Source: Antedon mediterranea (Eukaryota; Echinodermata; Crinoidea; Comatulida; Antedonidae). Taken from it: DNA of 64,000 bases. The position numbers and the translations under genes are program-made. The first letter of the stretch is position 1. Each line of letters begins with the position of its first letter. Location of the stretch: positions 20,837,001-20,901,000 of the forward strand of contig NC_092673.1 of the NCBI RefSeq assembly GCF_964355755.1, given 5' to 3'. This document shows positions 13,075-25,500 of the stretch, one piece after another. The notes beneath the pieces are model-generated. The model saw only the letters and a list, made by a program, of their open reading frames with translations. It did not search any database and was not told the origin of the DNA.

Positions 13075-13499
13075 AACAATCGAGAAACGTTGCCTAAACT
13101 TGAATTTTACAAATTAAAATCAATCCACAATAATTCTATCATCGCCAAATCTTGTTATATTATTTACTCTTCTTATCTTCGATGATTCTAACATCCGGGA
13201 ACTTCTGTTATTGATCAGTAAAATACAAACAAATACAATAAATAAATAATCTAAATCTTAAAAGTTTATTAATTAAAAATGTCAATATACAAAACATTAA
13301 TATTAAATTTTTAAATTAAATTTAAACAAATATTTAGTAGGACAATATAGTATATAAATACATTAGATAAACATTTAATGTTAATCATAATGCACAATCA
13401 ATGGTAAAGGTCAAACACATGTTGTTCTGGTGGAGAGTGGCACTTGGTTAATTATTTTCAGAGAAAATCTTTGATTAATTTGACGAAAAGAAGGGCGAG
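13075..13499. promoter_or_regulatory. Head-to-head gap between attractin-like gene and NOC3L
   Basis: About 425 bp separate the attractin start codon (minus) from the candidate NOC3L start (plus). No repeat or ORF of note is seen; the DNA is AT-rich. If the NOC3L first exon is right, this is a compact divergent promoter. No clear TATA box was assigned. Confidence 0.35.
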
Positions 13500-13505
13500 A
13501 TGAAA
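13500..13505 (+). other. Candidate two-codon first coding exon of NOC3L
   Basis: The sequence reads GGGCGAG, ATG, AAA, then GTAAAATC, so translation could start here and splice in phase 0 to the acceptor at 15174-15175. The result begins Met-Lys-Lys-Leu-Ser-Lys. Total length would be 805 residues. The donor is weak beyond GTAA, and no transcript evidence is available, so another upstream first exon remains possible. Confidence 0.35.
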
Positions 13506-16500
13506 GTAAAATCATAATTTAATTACTGATTACTTTTTAGTTTATACATTTAAAAATTTTAGATTATTTAAAGCTACGTTTTATTAGTTATGTAATCCCT
13601 ACTACTAGCCTACTACCTAAATAATAGGCCTAGGGCCTAGTAGTAGTAGGCCTACTTCTATCTAGCCTAGTAGAGTAGTAGTAGTACTAGGCCTATAGTA
13701 GGCTATAGTCTGCTGTCTGTGTTGTTGTCAGTAGTGTAGTGAATCAAACCAGCCGACGTTCACAGGACATACAGAGCGTACGGGAACATCACGAAGAGGG
13801 CCTCTAGTTATATCGCTCTGTCCGTATTGATCTGATACTGGCCTGGGATGGTTTGCTTAGTGTTAATAAGCTGCCTAATAAGCTTAATCAATGTATATTA
13901 TAAGCCATTCATAGGCCTACTAGGCCTGATAAGTGCTAACTTAACTATCAGTAGACTTTTTCGGTTAAGTTAACGCTAAGCTAAGAGTTAATCTATAATA
14001 ATAGAATATAGCCTACGAGGATATGTCACATGATTATGATAATATAATAATAAGGGGCGCTACCTAGTTCCGTTTCGCACCTGTCATTTTTTTCGACTCA
14101 AAATGTGTTAAGAAACTTTATCGTGAGTACCACACCTTAGAATTAGGCCTCAAAAATACTTTTACGAAGGAGATCACACAAAAAGTAAAAAATAAATGCT
14201 TTAAATTGATGAATTTACAGACGTGTTTCTCGCACATCGGTTCCATACGCCATGTTCAATGTTGTAGTTTTTATGGAGCGCCAAAAGAGCAATCATAATA
14301 GAGGCCTAAAAACTCAATATAATGCGTATATTTAATGCATTTATTGGTGAAAATTACGTTCAATTTTAATATATTTTGTCAATGTCAATGCAAAAAAAAA
14401 TGTTACTGTTGATACTGTACATGCTTTTCGCAGTTTTCGTTAACTTTTAAGAATGAAAATCGACAAATTCATCATCATATTACATGTATTGTAGTTTTTA
14501 TACCTCAATGATCTAAATAATATTCCTCTTAGTCTTAGGCCTAGGCTACTGTAGGTAGTGATGCTGATTTAGGCCTAGGGTTTTGTTGCATTGACATTTA
14601 CAAAATACAGTATATTAAAATTGAACATAATTTTCACCAATAAATGCATTAAATATACGCATTATATTGAGTTTTTAGCCCTCTATTATGATTGCTCCTT
14701 TGGCGCTCCATAGAAACAACAACATTGAACATGGCGTATGCGAAATTGATGAACCGATGTGCGAGAAACACGTCTGTAAATTCATCAATTTAAAGCATTT
14801 ATTTTTTACTTTTTGTGTGATCTCCTTCGTAAAAGTATTTTTGAGGCCTAATTCTAAGGTGTGGTACTAATGATAAAGTTTCTTAACACATTTTGAGTCG
14901 AAACAAATGACAGGTGCGAAACGGAACTAGCGCCTAATAAGGTTAGTTCTGCACGGTACAGGAAGATTGTGTTCAATTGTACACGTAAATGTTTTGACTA
15001 TTATATATTATTACCATAGTCGACCTTGTGTAATATAATAATTAATATCGTGATCGTCATGATGCATGTTCGTCTATGCAAATGTTCTCAACAAAAAATA
15101 TTGAATAGTCGACTGCACTATTAATCATGCTTATTCAGCTAGGATGCCTAATGTGTACTCCTTTTTTTTCTTCAGAAATTATCAAAGAAATCAACAAAAC
15201 CTAAGTTGAGTTTAGTTAAGAAAACCAACATTGGAAAGAACAAACCACCAAGACATTTTAACAGACGTGTGGCCAAAAAATCTGGAAAACCAATTAACAA
15301 AATCGAAATAAACTCATCAAGCAAGTCAGACAGACATAAACAAAACCACAAAGCAAGACAGACTGTTAAAACAACCAGAGGAACAGATACAGTTAAAGAA
15401 AAGAACATCGCAGAGCCCATAAAGACCAATGCAGAGGTAGAGAGTGATGATGGAAGAAGTGAAGAAGAATTAGATGAAGAAGATTTGTCATATTTTGAAT
15501 CTGAAGGAAGAAACGCTCAATTTATGTTGGAAGTTCAGGACAGGTACCCACACAGTCTGCATTATTATAAACAAGAATTACATTTAAAAAATATTATTTA
15601 TAATAATAAAATAATACCGTATATCTTGGTATAATCCCACCCCCTAGAACACGAAATTGGGTCAACTTTGGAGTGTGGGACTCGGGGAAACCCAGCCCTG
15701 GTTTAGAAAAAAAAATGATTGTTAAAGCATTTTTTGTAAAAACTCATCTGAACTGAATAAAGAGAGGCCTATATCCAGACTAAAAGTCAATACTGGGACT
15801 ATACCCGGGGATATGCCTGTTTGTGAAATTAGACAAAAAGTAGGGGTGGGATTATATCCAAGGATATACGGTAATGTTTTAGTGCACTAGTCTATTTGAA
15901 AGTTTTTATCTAACAACAATTCAAATAAACTCACAATTACATATATTCTTTTCAAGTAATTTTAGCCAGCAGCGTAAACGGAAACGAGAAAAAGAAAACC
16001 AATTGGAGGCATATGAACAGGTACCTAGAGAGCTTGAAGAAACAGATCCAAGAAAAAAATTGAAAGCTTTACTCCCGCTCAAACACAAAAGTGGTCTTGA
16101 ATATCGATGGGAACAAAAAAATGATGTTGTAGAAGATATCTCAGAGCAGGATGATCCAACTAATAATCATGGTAAGGATTAAAAACTGAAAACATATTTG
16201 TAATTTAATGATAAAATATGTATTTTCCCCAAAAAACACGAAAAATGAAGATAATAAAATCATATTTTGACAGTTTTAATAAGGTTAATCACTTCTGCAG
16301 AAAAAAAACCAAATAATGTTTTCATTTTAAAAAAGACAAAACAATTTGTTACTTATTTTTGGGGTAAAACAATGATTGATAAACCCTGCCAACCTCCATA
16401 AAAACATAGCAAACCCCATGAAAACCAAATAAAAGTGATTGAATCATGTACTGTAGTGTACAGTAGTTAGACTCGGTATGTCCGTTTAAAAAAAAAACAA

Positions 16501-19500
16501 ATTGTAAACTACTTACTTTTGGGGCAAAATATAATTTTTTGGTTAAATATAATTGTTTTTAAAAAATGACTTAAAAAATTAAGTAATTAAGAACAAAAAT
16601 TTCAGTTTTTACTCGGGGTACCCGAGTCTAGGACTTACTCATTTTCTCTTCTTCTTCCTCCATCTGGACACTATTGAGTAAAAAGTGCGATTTTTAAAGT
16701 ACTACTCCTCCCTTATTCGTTGTATGTAGTATTGAGCTGGGATTTGGCATGAACATACTACAGGGACATGTCCTCAAAGCTATAGAGCCGGATTTTAAAT
16801 TTTTTGTTAATTAATTTGTTTAATTAAGAATCCACAATGTGTGACACACACCACAGCGTTATGTAGTTATATGGTTATATGCGGATTCTTGGCGTAGTGG
16901 TTATCACGTTTGCTTAACACGCAGAAGGTACCTGGTTCGAGCCCGGACGAAACCTTTTTTTAAACGTTATGGTGAAAAGTACTCTATACGCAATATGATA
17001 ATTATACACAGTATATCTTATTTTTATTATTTTTTTAAATACTTATTTTGTGTAATCGGTAATTATCACTTTTACACATGTTTTTATTTTTCTTTGTGCT
17101 TATTACCATATTTATTTGTAATTTAAATGGATTAAAAAACTTTCTGTAACCCACATTTTTAGTGTAAGTGGTTTTCGTAGTGTAGTGGTTGTCAAGTCTG
17201 CTTAACACACAGAAGGTCCCGGTTCGAGCCCTGGCGAAACCTATTTTTCTTTAACTTTCTAACTGTATACGTCTGTATACAGCTTCTTTCGCTGTACCCC
17301 GAGTATTGCACATTCGTGCTTGTTTAAATTGATATACCAATGAGGTGTACTGAGGTTTGCTATGTTTTTTTTAAGGTTTGCAGGATTTAGCAATATCCCT
17401 CCTTTCTGTTGGCTTAACACTACACATCTTTTACATACATTCATGTATTGCATTTATTTTTATTCACAGTTGATGAAATAGAGGTGAAACAACTACCAGC
17501 ATTGAGTACAATAGAACTTTTTGCCAGAAGACAACAGAAACTGAGTTCAAAGAAAAAAGAAATCGCTGCACTCGCTAGTGCAACTATCCAGGATCCTGAA
17601 TTTTCTGTAAATATATATTTTTTAAGATTTAAAAGAGTCTTCCAAAAAAAAATTATATTATTATATAAAAAAGACTGTAAATACGCCATTTTGTAGTTTT
17701 AATAATAGTTAATCATTTCTCTAGAAAATGAAAGTAAAAAAAGTAATGTTTTCACTTACAAAAATACAAAATAATCGGTTAAATTCAACCAAAAACCCAC
17801 AGACTTCCAGCCAATTTAACAATTTTTTGCTTTAAATTACAGTTTTTTTAGGTAAATATTTTGTTTTCGATCCAATTTTTGGTCAAAGTGAATAACTATT
17901 ACTAGGCATATTCAATAAAAACATTTAAGACATTATTTTTTTAGGGGGACAATCGTCATAAATTTGTCTTGTTTTCATGTTAAGGACCCTTTCTGAAACA
18001 AGGTTCCAAGTACCATTTTAATGTCACATAATAGTTATTCACTGAAAAAACTAAAAGAAATAGTCAAATGGGTTTTTGGTTGAATTTAACTGCTCATTTT
18101 GTTTTTTTTATAATTGAAAAATATTTTTTGTGGTGGAAATGAATTGTAACTATAAATTGCCTATTTAAAATCTGATTTTATTATTCGTCATTTTTCATGT
18201 TTTTTGGGGATAATACATCTTTTAAAGGGTCATCATCTGCTATCTACTTTACTTAATTTTTTTATTTCATACTCATCCAACAGCGTGCACAAACAATTCC
18301 AGGATGGATAAACATTTTTTTATAGTTTATCATGCTTATAAACATTTGAGGCTTAGGGAGTGGAGTTGAAAGAGTTTTAAAGCATGTTAGCCACCAAGCT
18401 ACAGCTCCACTATCGCTTTTATTATCTTTATGCTATTTAATAAAAAACATAATTAACTGATGTATTCGGTTACTTTCTGTCTCTAGACTCACCGTTTGAA
18501 AGCTCTTTGCATGATTTTACAAGAAGAAGATTTAGAGATAATGGTCACCATAAGGAAGCTAGCAATGATTTCGTTGTTAGAGGTATTTAAAGATATTGCT
18601 CCAGGTTATCGCATTAGAGAATGGGGAGACAAGGCAAATCAAGTTAAGGTTAGTGGCATAGTTTTGTTATAAAATACAAATAATGAATGTGTATCAGCGT
18701 GATGGTACAAATTTTTACATGAGGCAAAGACCGAGTGAAAATAAAATTTCATATTTCACTGAATGAAATTATTTGTACCATTGCACAAATATAAAAACAT
18801 TCATTATTTGTTTTATATAACATCTAAGTAGATTCTTGCTTATTGTTCCGATCGGGATGCGAAGGAGAGATCGTGTTGTGCGCTTCGATGCTTTCGTTCG
18901 CATAATAACAGACGGCGCTGCTATTGGATTTCAAGCAGTTTTTTTTTTTCTCGTACACGAAAAAATTAAAAAAGTACTATGACACAATCGTTAATTTGTT
19001 AACTATTGCATGCCATGTGACCCACAATCGTCCAATCGAATGACAGGAATTTTAGGTGTTATATAAATCAATTAAACAATGCATCTAAACCCAAGTTCAT
19101 GACTTCTTACACTCACTTTGTAGTTTGGGACGACTCTTGCAGATTTTATCATTTTTCCATACACTTTTTCGTAAACGATATTGTTTATATGATATTATAT
19201 TATATTATGGTATTATTTTCACCATTATAGGTTAGAGTTTCTATTATTTTATTCAAGTTTATAGTTTTATGAGTGTTTATAAACAAAGAATCTATAGAAA
19301 GTATTTAGTATTGTAATAATTTTATTATTTTTTAGCTAAGTAAGGGGGTAAAGATCCTAAGAGATTTTGAAGAAGGACTCTTAAAATTTTTCAAAAAGTA
19401 TCTTGAATTTTTGGAACAAACAATAAAAAGTAAGTTTTTAGTTGGTTTGTTTTTGTCATTGTATTTCATAGAGGAGGATATTAATTGATGAAATGTTTGG

Positions 19501-22500
19501 ACTTGAACATTACAAAATGTTTATTCAATTAAATAATATATAACCTAAGCATTCATTTGTAGGTTTTAAGTAACATAATTAGTTAATTGATTTTTTTTTA
19601 ATATTAAAAAACTAAAAAATAACTTTAATTCCAATAATCCTCGTTTTATTCAAATGAGAATTGAATTATTAAGTGAGAGACGTCGGGTTGATTTATTACA
19701 CATAAGTTTATTCTGCCTACACTATCAAACTATTTTGACAAAGTGTCATGTGCCCAAATATGGTGCTGCAGTGATATGACATGTCCATTATAGGCACATC
19801 ACATTTTTTTTTTCACAAAAAGTTTGATAGTGTAGACAGAGCTTTATGTCTTTCTTGTAGATTATATTAAACCGAAGAGATTAAGCAAGATGACCGAAGA
19901 AGAGGTTGAAATTCACGAGAAATCTGGAGTTGCACGTGAAAAACTAGCTGTGATTGCAAACAAGTGTCTGTGTAATATGGCGATACATTTGCCACATTTC
20001 AACTACCATAACAACATACTTTCCGTCATTGTGCCACTAATGGCCTCCGAACATCAAGAGGTACGTTCTTTTTTTTTTCTATAAATAGATTGTGCAAAGA
20101 GTAAACAATTATAGTACCTGTGCTGGCTTCTGAGTTTTTTTAACGTTTATTTGGTAGGAAATTATAATCCATTAAAGAATAGAATACATTAAAGATATAC
20201 CTGTATTGTCTCCATTAAACAAATTTTTTCTTTTTTCAAATTTGTTGTTGCCATTGTAATGTCACATAATAGTTATTCACTTTGACCAAAAAATGGATTG
20301 AAAAAAAAAAGATTTACTTTACTTGTAATTCAAAGCAAACTGTCTGTCAGACAATGGTTTTTGGTTAACATTAACCGTTTCGTTTGTCTTTTTATAAGTG
20401 AAATTATTTTTTTGTTTTTTTTACAAATCAATTACATTGTTATCCTAGATGTCAGATGAATGCTGTGAAACAATGAGGACAATATTCAGACAAGATATAG
20501 CAGGAAACTCAACACTCGCTGCTGTCAAATTCATTAGTCAACTTGTCAAAAGCAAGAGCTATCTAGTTGATTCAAAGGTTTGTTGACCAATATATTAAAC
20601 CTGCTAAGTCCCGTCCCTACTGCAATTCAGGTTCTTCTAGGTCCTGTCCATATTACAATATATTAACACTTCTAGGTCCTGTCTATACTTCAATATATTA
20701 GGACTTTTAGGTTCCGTCCATATTGCAATATATTGGCAGTCCTATCTCTCGTCCGTACTACAATATATTAACACTTCTAGGTCCTGTCCATGCTGCAATA
20801 TATTGGCACTACTATGCCTCATTCGTACTGCAATATATTAACACTTCTAGGTCCTGTCAATACTGCAATATATTAACACTTTTAGGTTCTGTCCATACTG
20901 CAATATATTGGCACTGCTATGTCTCGTCCATACTGCAATATATCAGCACTTATAGGTCCTGTCAATACTGCAATATATTGGCACTGCTATGCCGTGTCTA
21001 TACTGCAATATATTAACACTTCTGGGTCATTTCCACATTGCAATATATTAACACTACTATGCCTCGTCCACACTGACGGTAATTAAATATTTTCTTATTT
21101 TCTCAACTTTTACATTTTTCAAGGTACTAGATACATTCTTGTCATTAAGAATAAAAGAAGTAAATATTAAAGATCACGATGAAGAACGAAAAAAGAAAGT
21201 ATTGGACCAGAAGAAGAAAAAGATGGCATTATCACGATCACAAAGAAGGGTAATTTAATTTAAGAACTTCATTTGTTCTTGCATAGTACAACAGATTGAA
21301 TCAGTAAATGTAAATGGGAACCAGCGACTTGCAGCCTACAGGGCTAAATTGCTGTATGTGTGGACGACACATACAACAACCTTCTACTCTCCCTTTATGT
21401 TGAGTGCTGCCAAAAAACAGCGCCCATTCGTCTGTCCACAGTGCTTATAGAATTCATGATGTTATGTTTCTTTTCTATATTTGATTGTAATTTGTTATAT
21501 CTCACCAGCACAAGAAACAACTAGCAAAATTAGAAGTAGAGATGCAAGCAGCAAATGCAGCTGAAAATAAGAAAGAAAAGCTTAAATTGGTATGTTTAAA
21601 AAAAGCAACTTACTTAAATCTTTTTTCATTTTATTAGGAGTAAAGCTCTGTCCACACTACCAAACTTTATGTGACAGAAAAATGTGATGTGCCCATATAA
21701 TGTGATGTGCCCATATATGGACACGATGACATCATAACACTACCATATTTGGGCACATCACACTTTTTTTGTAAAACTAATTAGATGATGTAGACAGAGC
21801 TTAATTATTGCATTTGTGTTTTTATACTATTCCAGCAATTAGCCCTAGCTCACATGTGTACTAATCGAGTGAGATAAGAGGACTACAGAATTGAATGATT
21901 ATAATATGTTTTCTTACCAGCACACAGATACGATCCAGGTCGTATTTACAACATACTTTAGAATCCTAAAGAAGAGTAGCAAGTCCGCTTTAATGCCGTC
22001 TGTCCTTGAAGGCCTGGCAAAGTTCGCTCATCTAATAAATTTGGAATTCTTTGATGATCTTATAGAAGTACTCAACTCACTGATACAGTCTGGGGTAATT
22101 TTTTAATTTTTGGAAATTTATGTCTTAAGGCACCTGTGGCCAAAGATTATTAATAGTAAATGAATTGCTGTCCTATCAAATAGGTGGTAATCCCCATGAA
22201 CACTCTTTTCTTTTACATTACTATTACTTACAGTGAAAACTGTTCTTTTAGTTTCGTAACGCAGTGCTTTAGCATATAATTAAGACAAATACAGTCAACT
22301 CTCCGGAAACATTCGGGCTGGCCAAATATGTCATTTGTCTGGTTTTCCAGAAAGTAGGTATTGGGAATGAGTTTAATGGACCTCAAGAAAAGTCTGGTTT
22401 TGGGAGACTTTCTGGTTTTCGGAGACTCTGATATTGGGAAAGTTAACTTTATTATGAAAATTCCATAAAGCTAGGCTTACTTTACAATTATGACACTCAG

Positions 22501-25500
22501 TAAATGTTATCTCATTACATGGATCTCGCATATTGATAAAAAATAAATTAATAAAAACAAATTATTTCAAACCAAATTTTTGTTTCTAGTGAAGGACAAA
22601 ATTACGTTGAACTTACCCAACGTTTCATGCATTATCATCGCACTTTTTCAAGGTAGTGATGTCAGCTTGGATTGCCGACACTGATCATGGCATAGTCACA
22701 TGATGTTATTGTGACATGCGCCCTGTATAAGTTGTTACTTGAAATCCTCTGGTGTCCGCCCCGGTCAGCCGTTTCAGTTCTAACAAATAATCATATATGC
22801 AGCCACTTTCCTTCTTTGTCTCTGTTCATGTTGTTTTCAGTTTTTCCAATTATAATTGCTTCTTGCCATCCTCTCTTATTGATGTTACCCTCTTTCTTTA
22901 ACACTTTTGTCTTGAAAAACGTTCAACATAATTTTTTCCTTCACTAGAAAATTTGTTTTCAAATTATATTGTTGGAAGGAGATAAATTTTTTAAATTTTA
23001 AATTATTTCAATTCGACCATATAATGAATTTCTTGTATTCATATTTAGGATCTACAATATAGGGAATCACTACACTGTGTTCTAACTGCAATGCATATAT
23101 TATCAGGTCAGGGTGAAGTTCTTAATATTGACCCATCCAAGTTCTACAATCATCTATACAATACTATGTTGTCAGTACATGCAGGTATGTGACATTTTTA
23201 CAAGATACAAGATAACTTTATTGTCAAAATTGTTAACAATTTCGAGATATGTTTTGCACCTAAGTAGAATAAATAATACGATGTGATAACTATATAAATA
23301 AATACAAATGATACAAGTGACTATCTTGAAAAGTTTTTGTTAAATAAATTGCATGCTATGTACATTGGTGAAAATCTGAAACGGTTTGTGGATATTTTTT
23401 CCTGTTTCAGTCTAACCCCTACTTATAATGATGTCTGAATGTAATGGGTGTGATGGGTCTTGCATAATTGTGTCCAATTTCTTAAGTATGAATGTATTAA
23501 ACATTTCATCTAAAGATTTCACTTCTACACCGATAACTCTGCTGGCCTTGTTTACTAATCTCTGAATTTGACTTTTACTGTTTACATTGATATGAGAAAA
23601 CCAAACAATAATACAATAAGAAATGATTGATTGAACAACAGAGGAATAAAACATATGAATGAGATGAGAACTAACATTAAACCGTTTCATTTTTTATATA
23701 AAGTACATTCTCTTATTAGCATTTTTACTTTATGGTTTTTTGTTTTCAATTTAATAATGCTAATTTCCACATAATGATTCGTAAGTCCTGTCTAGACTAT
23801 CTAGATTTTTTTTTTGGATTGACAAAAAAGTCTGATGTGCCAAACTTTAATACTGATATGACATCATCATGTACATAATGAGCATATCACATTTTTTTGT
23901 CGCATAAAGTTTGACACTGACAGTGTAAATAGAGCCATCTTTAATTATTCTTTCTAATTAAAGGTCAAAGTAGCAAGGATGCTGTTATTGTGTTAGATTG
24001 TCTTGATGTAATGATCAACAAGAAACGTAGACTGGTGAACATTCAACGTGTGTTGGCTTTCATCAAACGGCTGTCTGTTGCATCGATGCAGTCACTACCG
24101 AATGCAGCAATGGCATTTCTAGCAAGTGCTACACAAGCAATGAAGGTAGAGTTTGCCAGATACACAATATACACTATGAATCCTTTCTAGATACTGCTGT
24201 GGTAATGATGTATCTTAGTGGCAGCTAAAGTATAAAATGATAAACATTTAAATGCTCAAGACTGAATTAAAAGACAACTTTACCGAGAACCATTTGACAA
24301 CATATTAGGGATGAACATATGGTTTCAGAACAATTGCGAGATTTGCGATTTTGCTGCACATGCTCACCCTACAGCCTACACTCCAAGTGTGCTTAGCAAA
24401 ATCTACCTCATGAGTTTTCACTGTTGTTAACAGATAGGTACCCGTCATTTCAATTGCTGATTTGATCTGTATGTAGGTTTAAATTTGTCAAAATGTTTAG
24501 TCTGTTATTTGAAGAAACAAATAGGCAAAGGAAACAATAACAAAATTCATCATTTATTATTATTTTTTACAATTTATTTAAAAAGTGTGTGTAGCATTTT
24601 TTTGCACTTTGCACACACACCCTATATTTAGGCAAATAAAATGCATATGATAGAATGTTAGGTCATGTTCAGCCCACTTCATTTTGCATTTTAGGCCCCT
24701 TTTAAATCCTGGATTTCGCACTTGCTTCTCCTCTCTCTACATCAATTTACTTGAAATGGCTGTTCTTTCTATCAGGCATATCCAAGAAGTGATCTATTGT
24801 TAGACAATGAGAGTACAGGCAGTGGAGTTTATCAACCAGAGTTACCAGAACCAGAGCATTGTTGTGCACAGAACACTGCATTGTGGGAACTACACCTTAT
24901 GAAGGTGGGTATTTTTGTGTGATTATCACCCAACAGCTGTACAGCCTTCAACATTCAATTTAAGATGTAGATTGGCATATTAATTAGATTATTAGCCCAA
25001 ATGGCCGAGTGGTTAAGACAGTGGAACCGTACTTCATAGCCATAACATTGGCAAGGGTTCGAGGTTCACTCACTTTTCGGATAAGGACTATAAACCGTAG
25101 GTCCAGTGTACACACATTTCTCATGTTCCTAGAACCTAGTACATCTTTCAAGAGGAGTTGGGCGTTGCCCCATTGTACTAGTTCACACACTGTCACTATC
25201 GTGGATCAAGTTATGAGCATCCATATTCCTATATACACACGTCCCTGGATAAGCTAATGTAGCACCCTATTTGTAGCGAACTAATCCAAAAACCACCGCA
25301 CCTGGATATCATATTGTGTGGAGCTGTGTTTGAAACACATTATCTAGTTCGTGGAAAAGAATTGCATAAAAGTGTTTTAAAACATATAATGAATATTTTG
25401 TTTCATTTAATGGGGTGAGTATTTTAATTTGTTGAAAAGCCTGGCTGTCCTATTTAACTCATAAAAATATTCTCCCCATTCAACTGATAAAACATTCATT

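Noticed and set aside
14688-14870. ORF in the right palindrome arm as possible NOC3L first exon
   Set aside because: Ends in a stop without a usable donor in phase; the same sequence is present in the left arm on the other strand.
18290-18420. tRNA-like word run (GCTTGGTGGCTAACATGC on the minus strand)
   Set aside because: No B box or cloverleaf could be drawn; at most a decayed SINE head, too weak to list.
20723-21016. 97-codon plus-strand ORF with repeated QYI/YCNIL
   Set aside because: Translation of the 35-bp intronic tandem repeat between two solid NOC3L exons.
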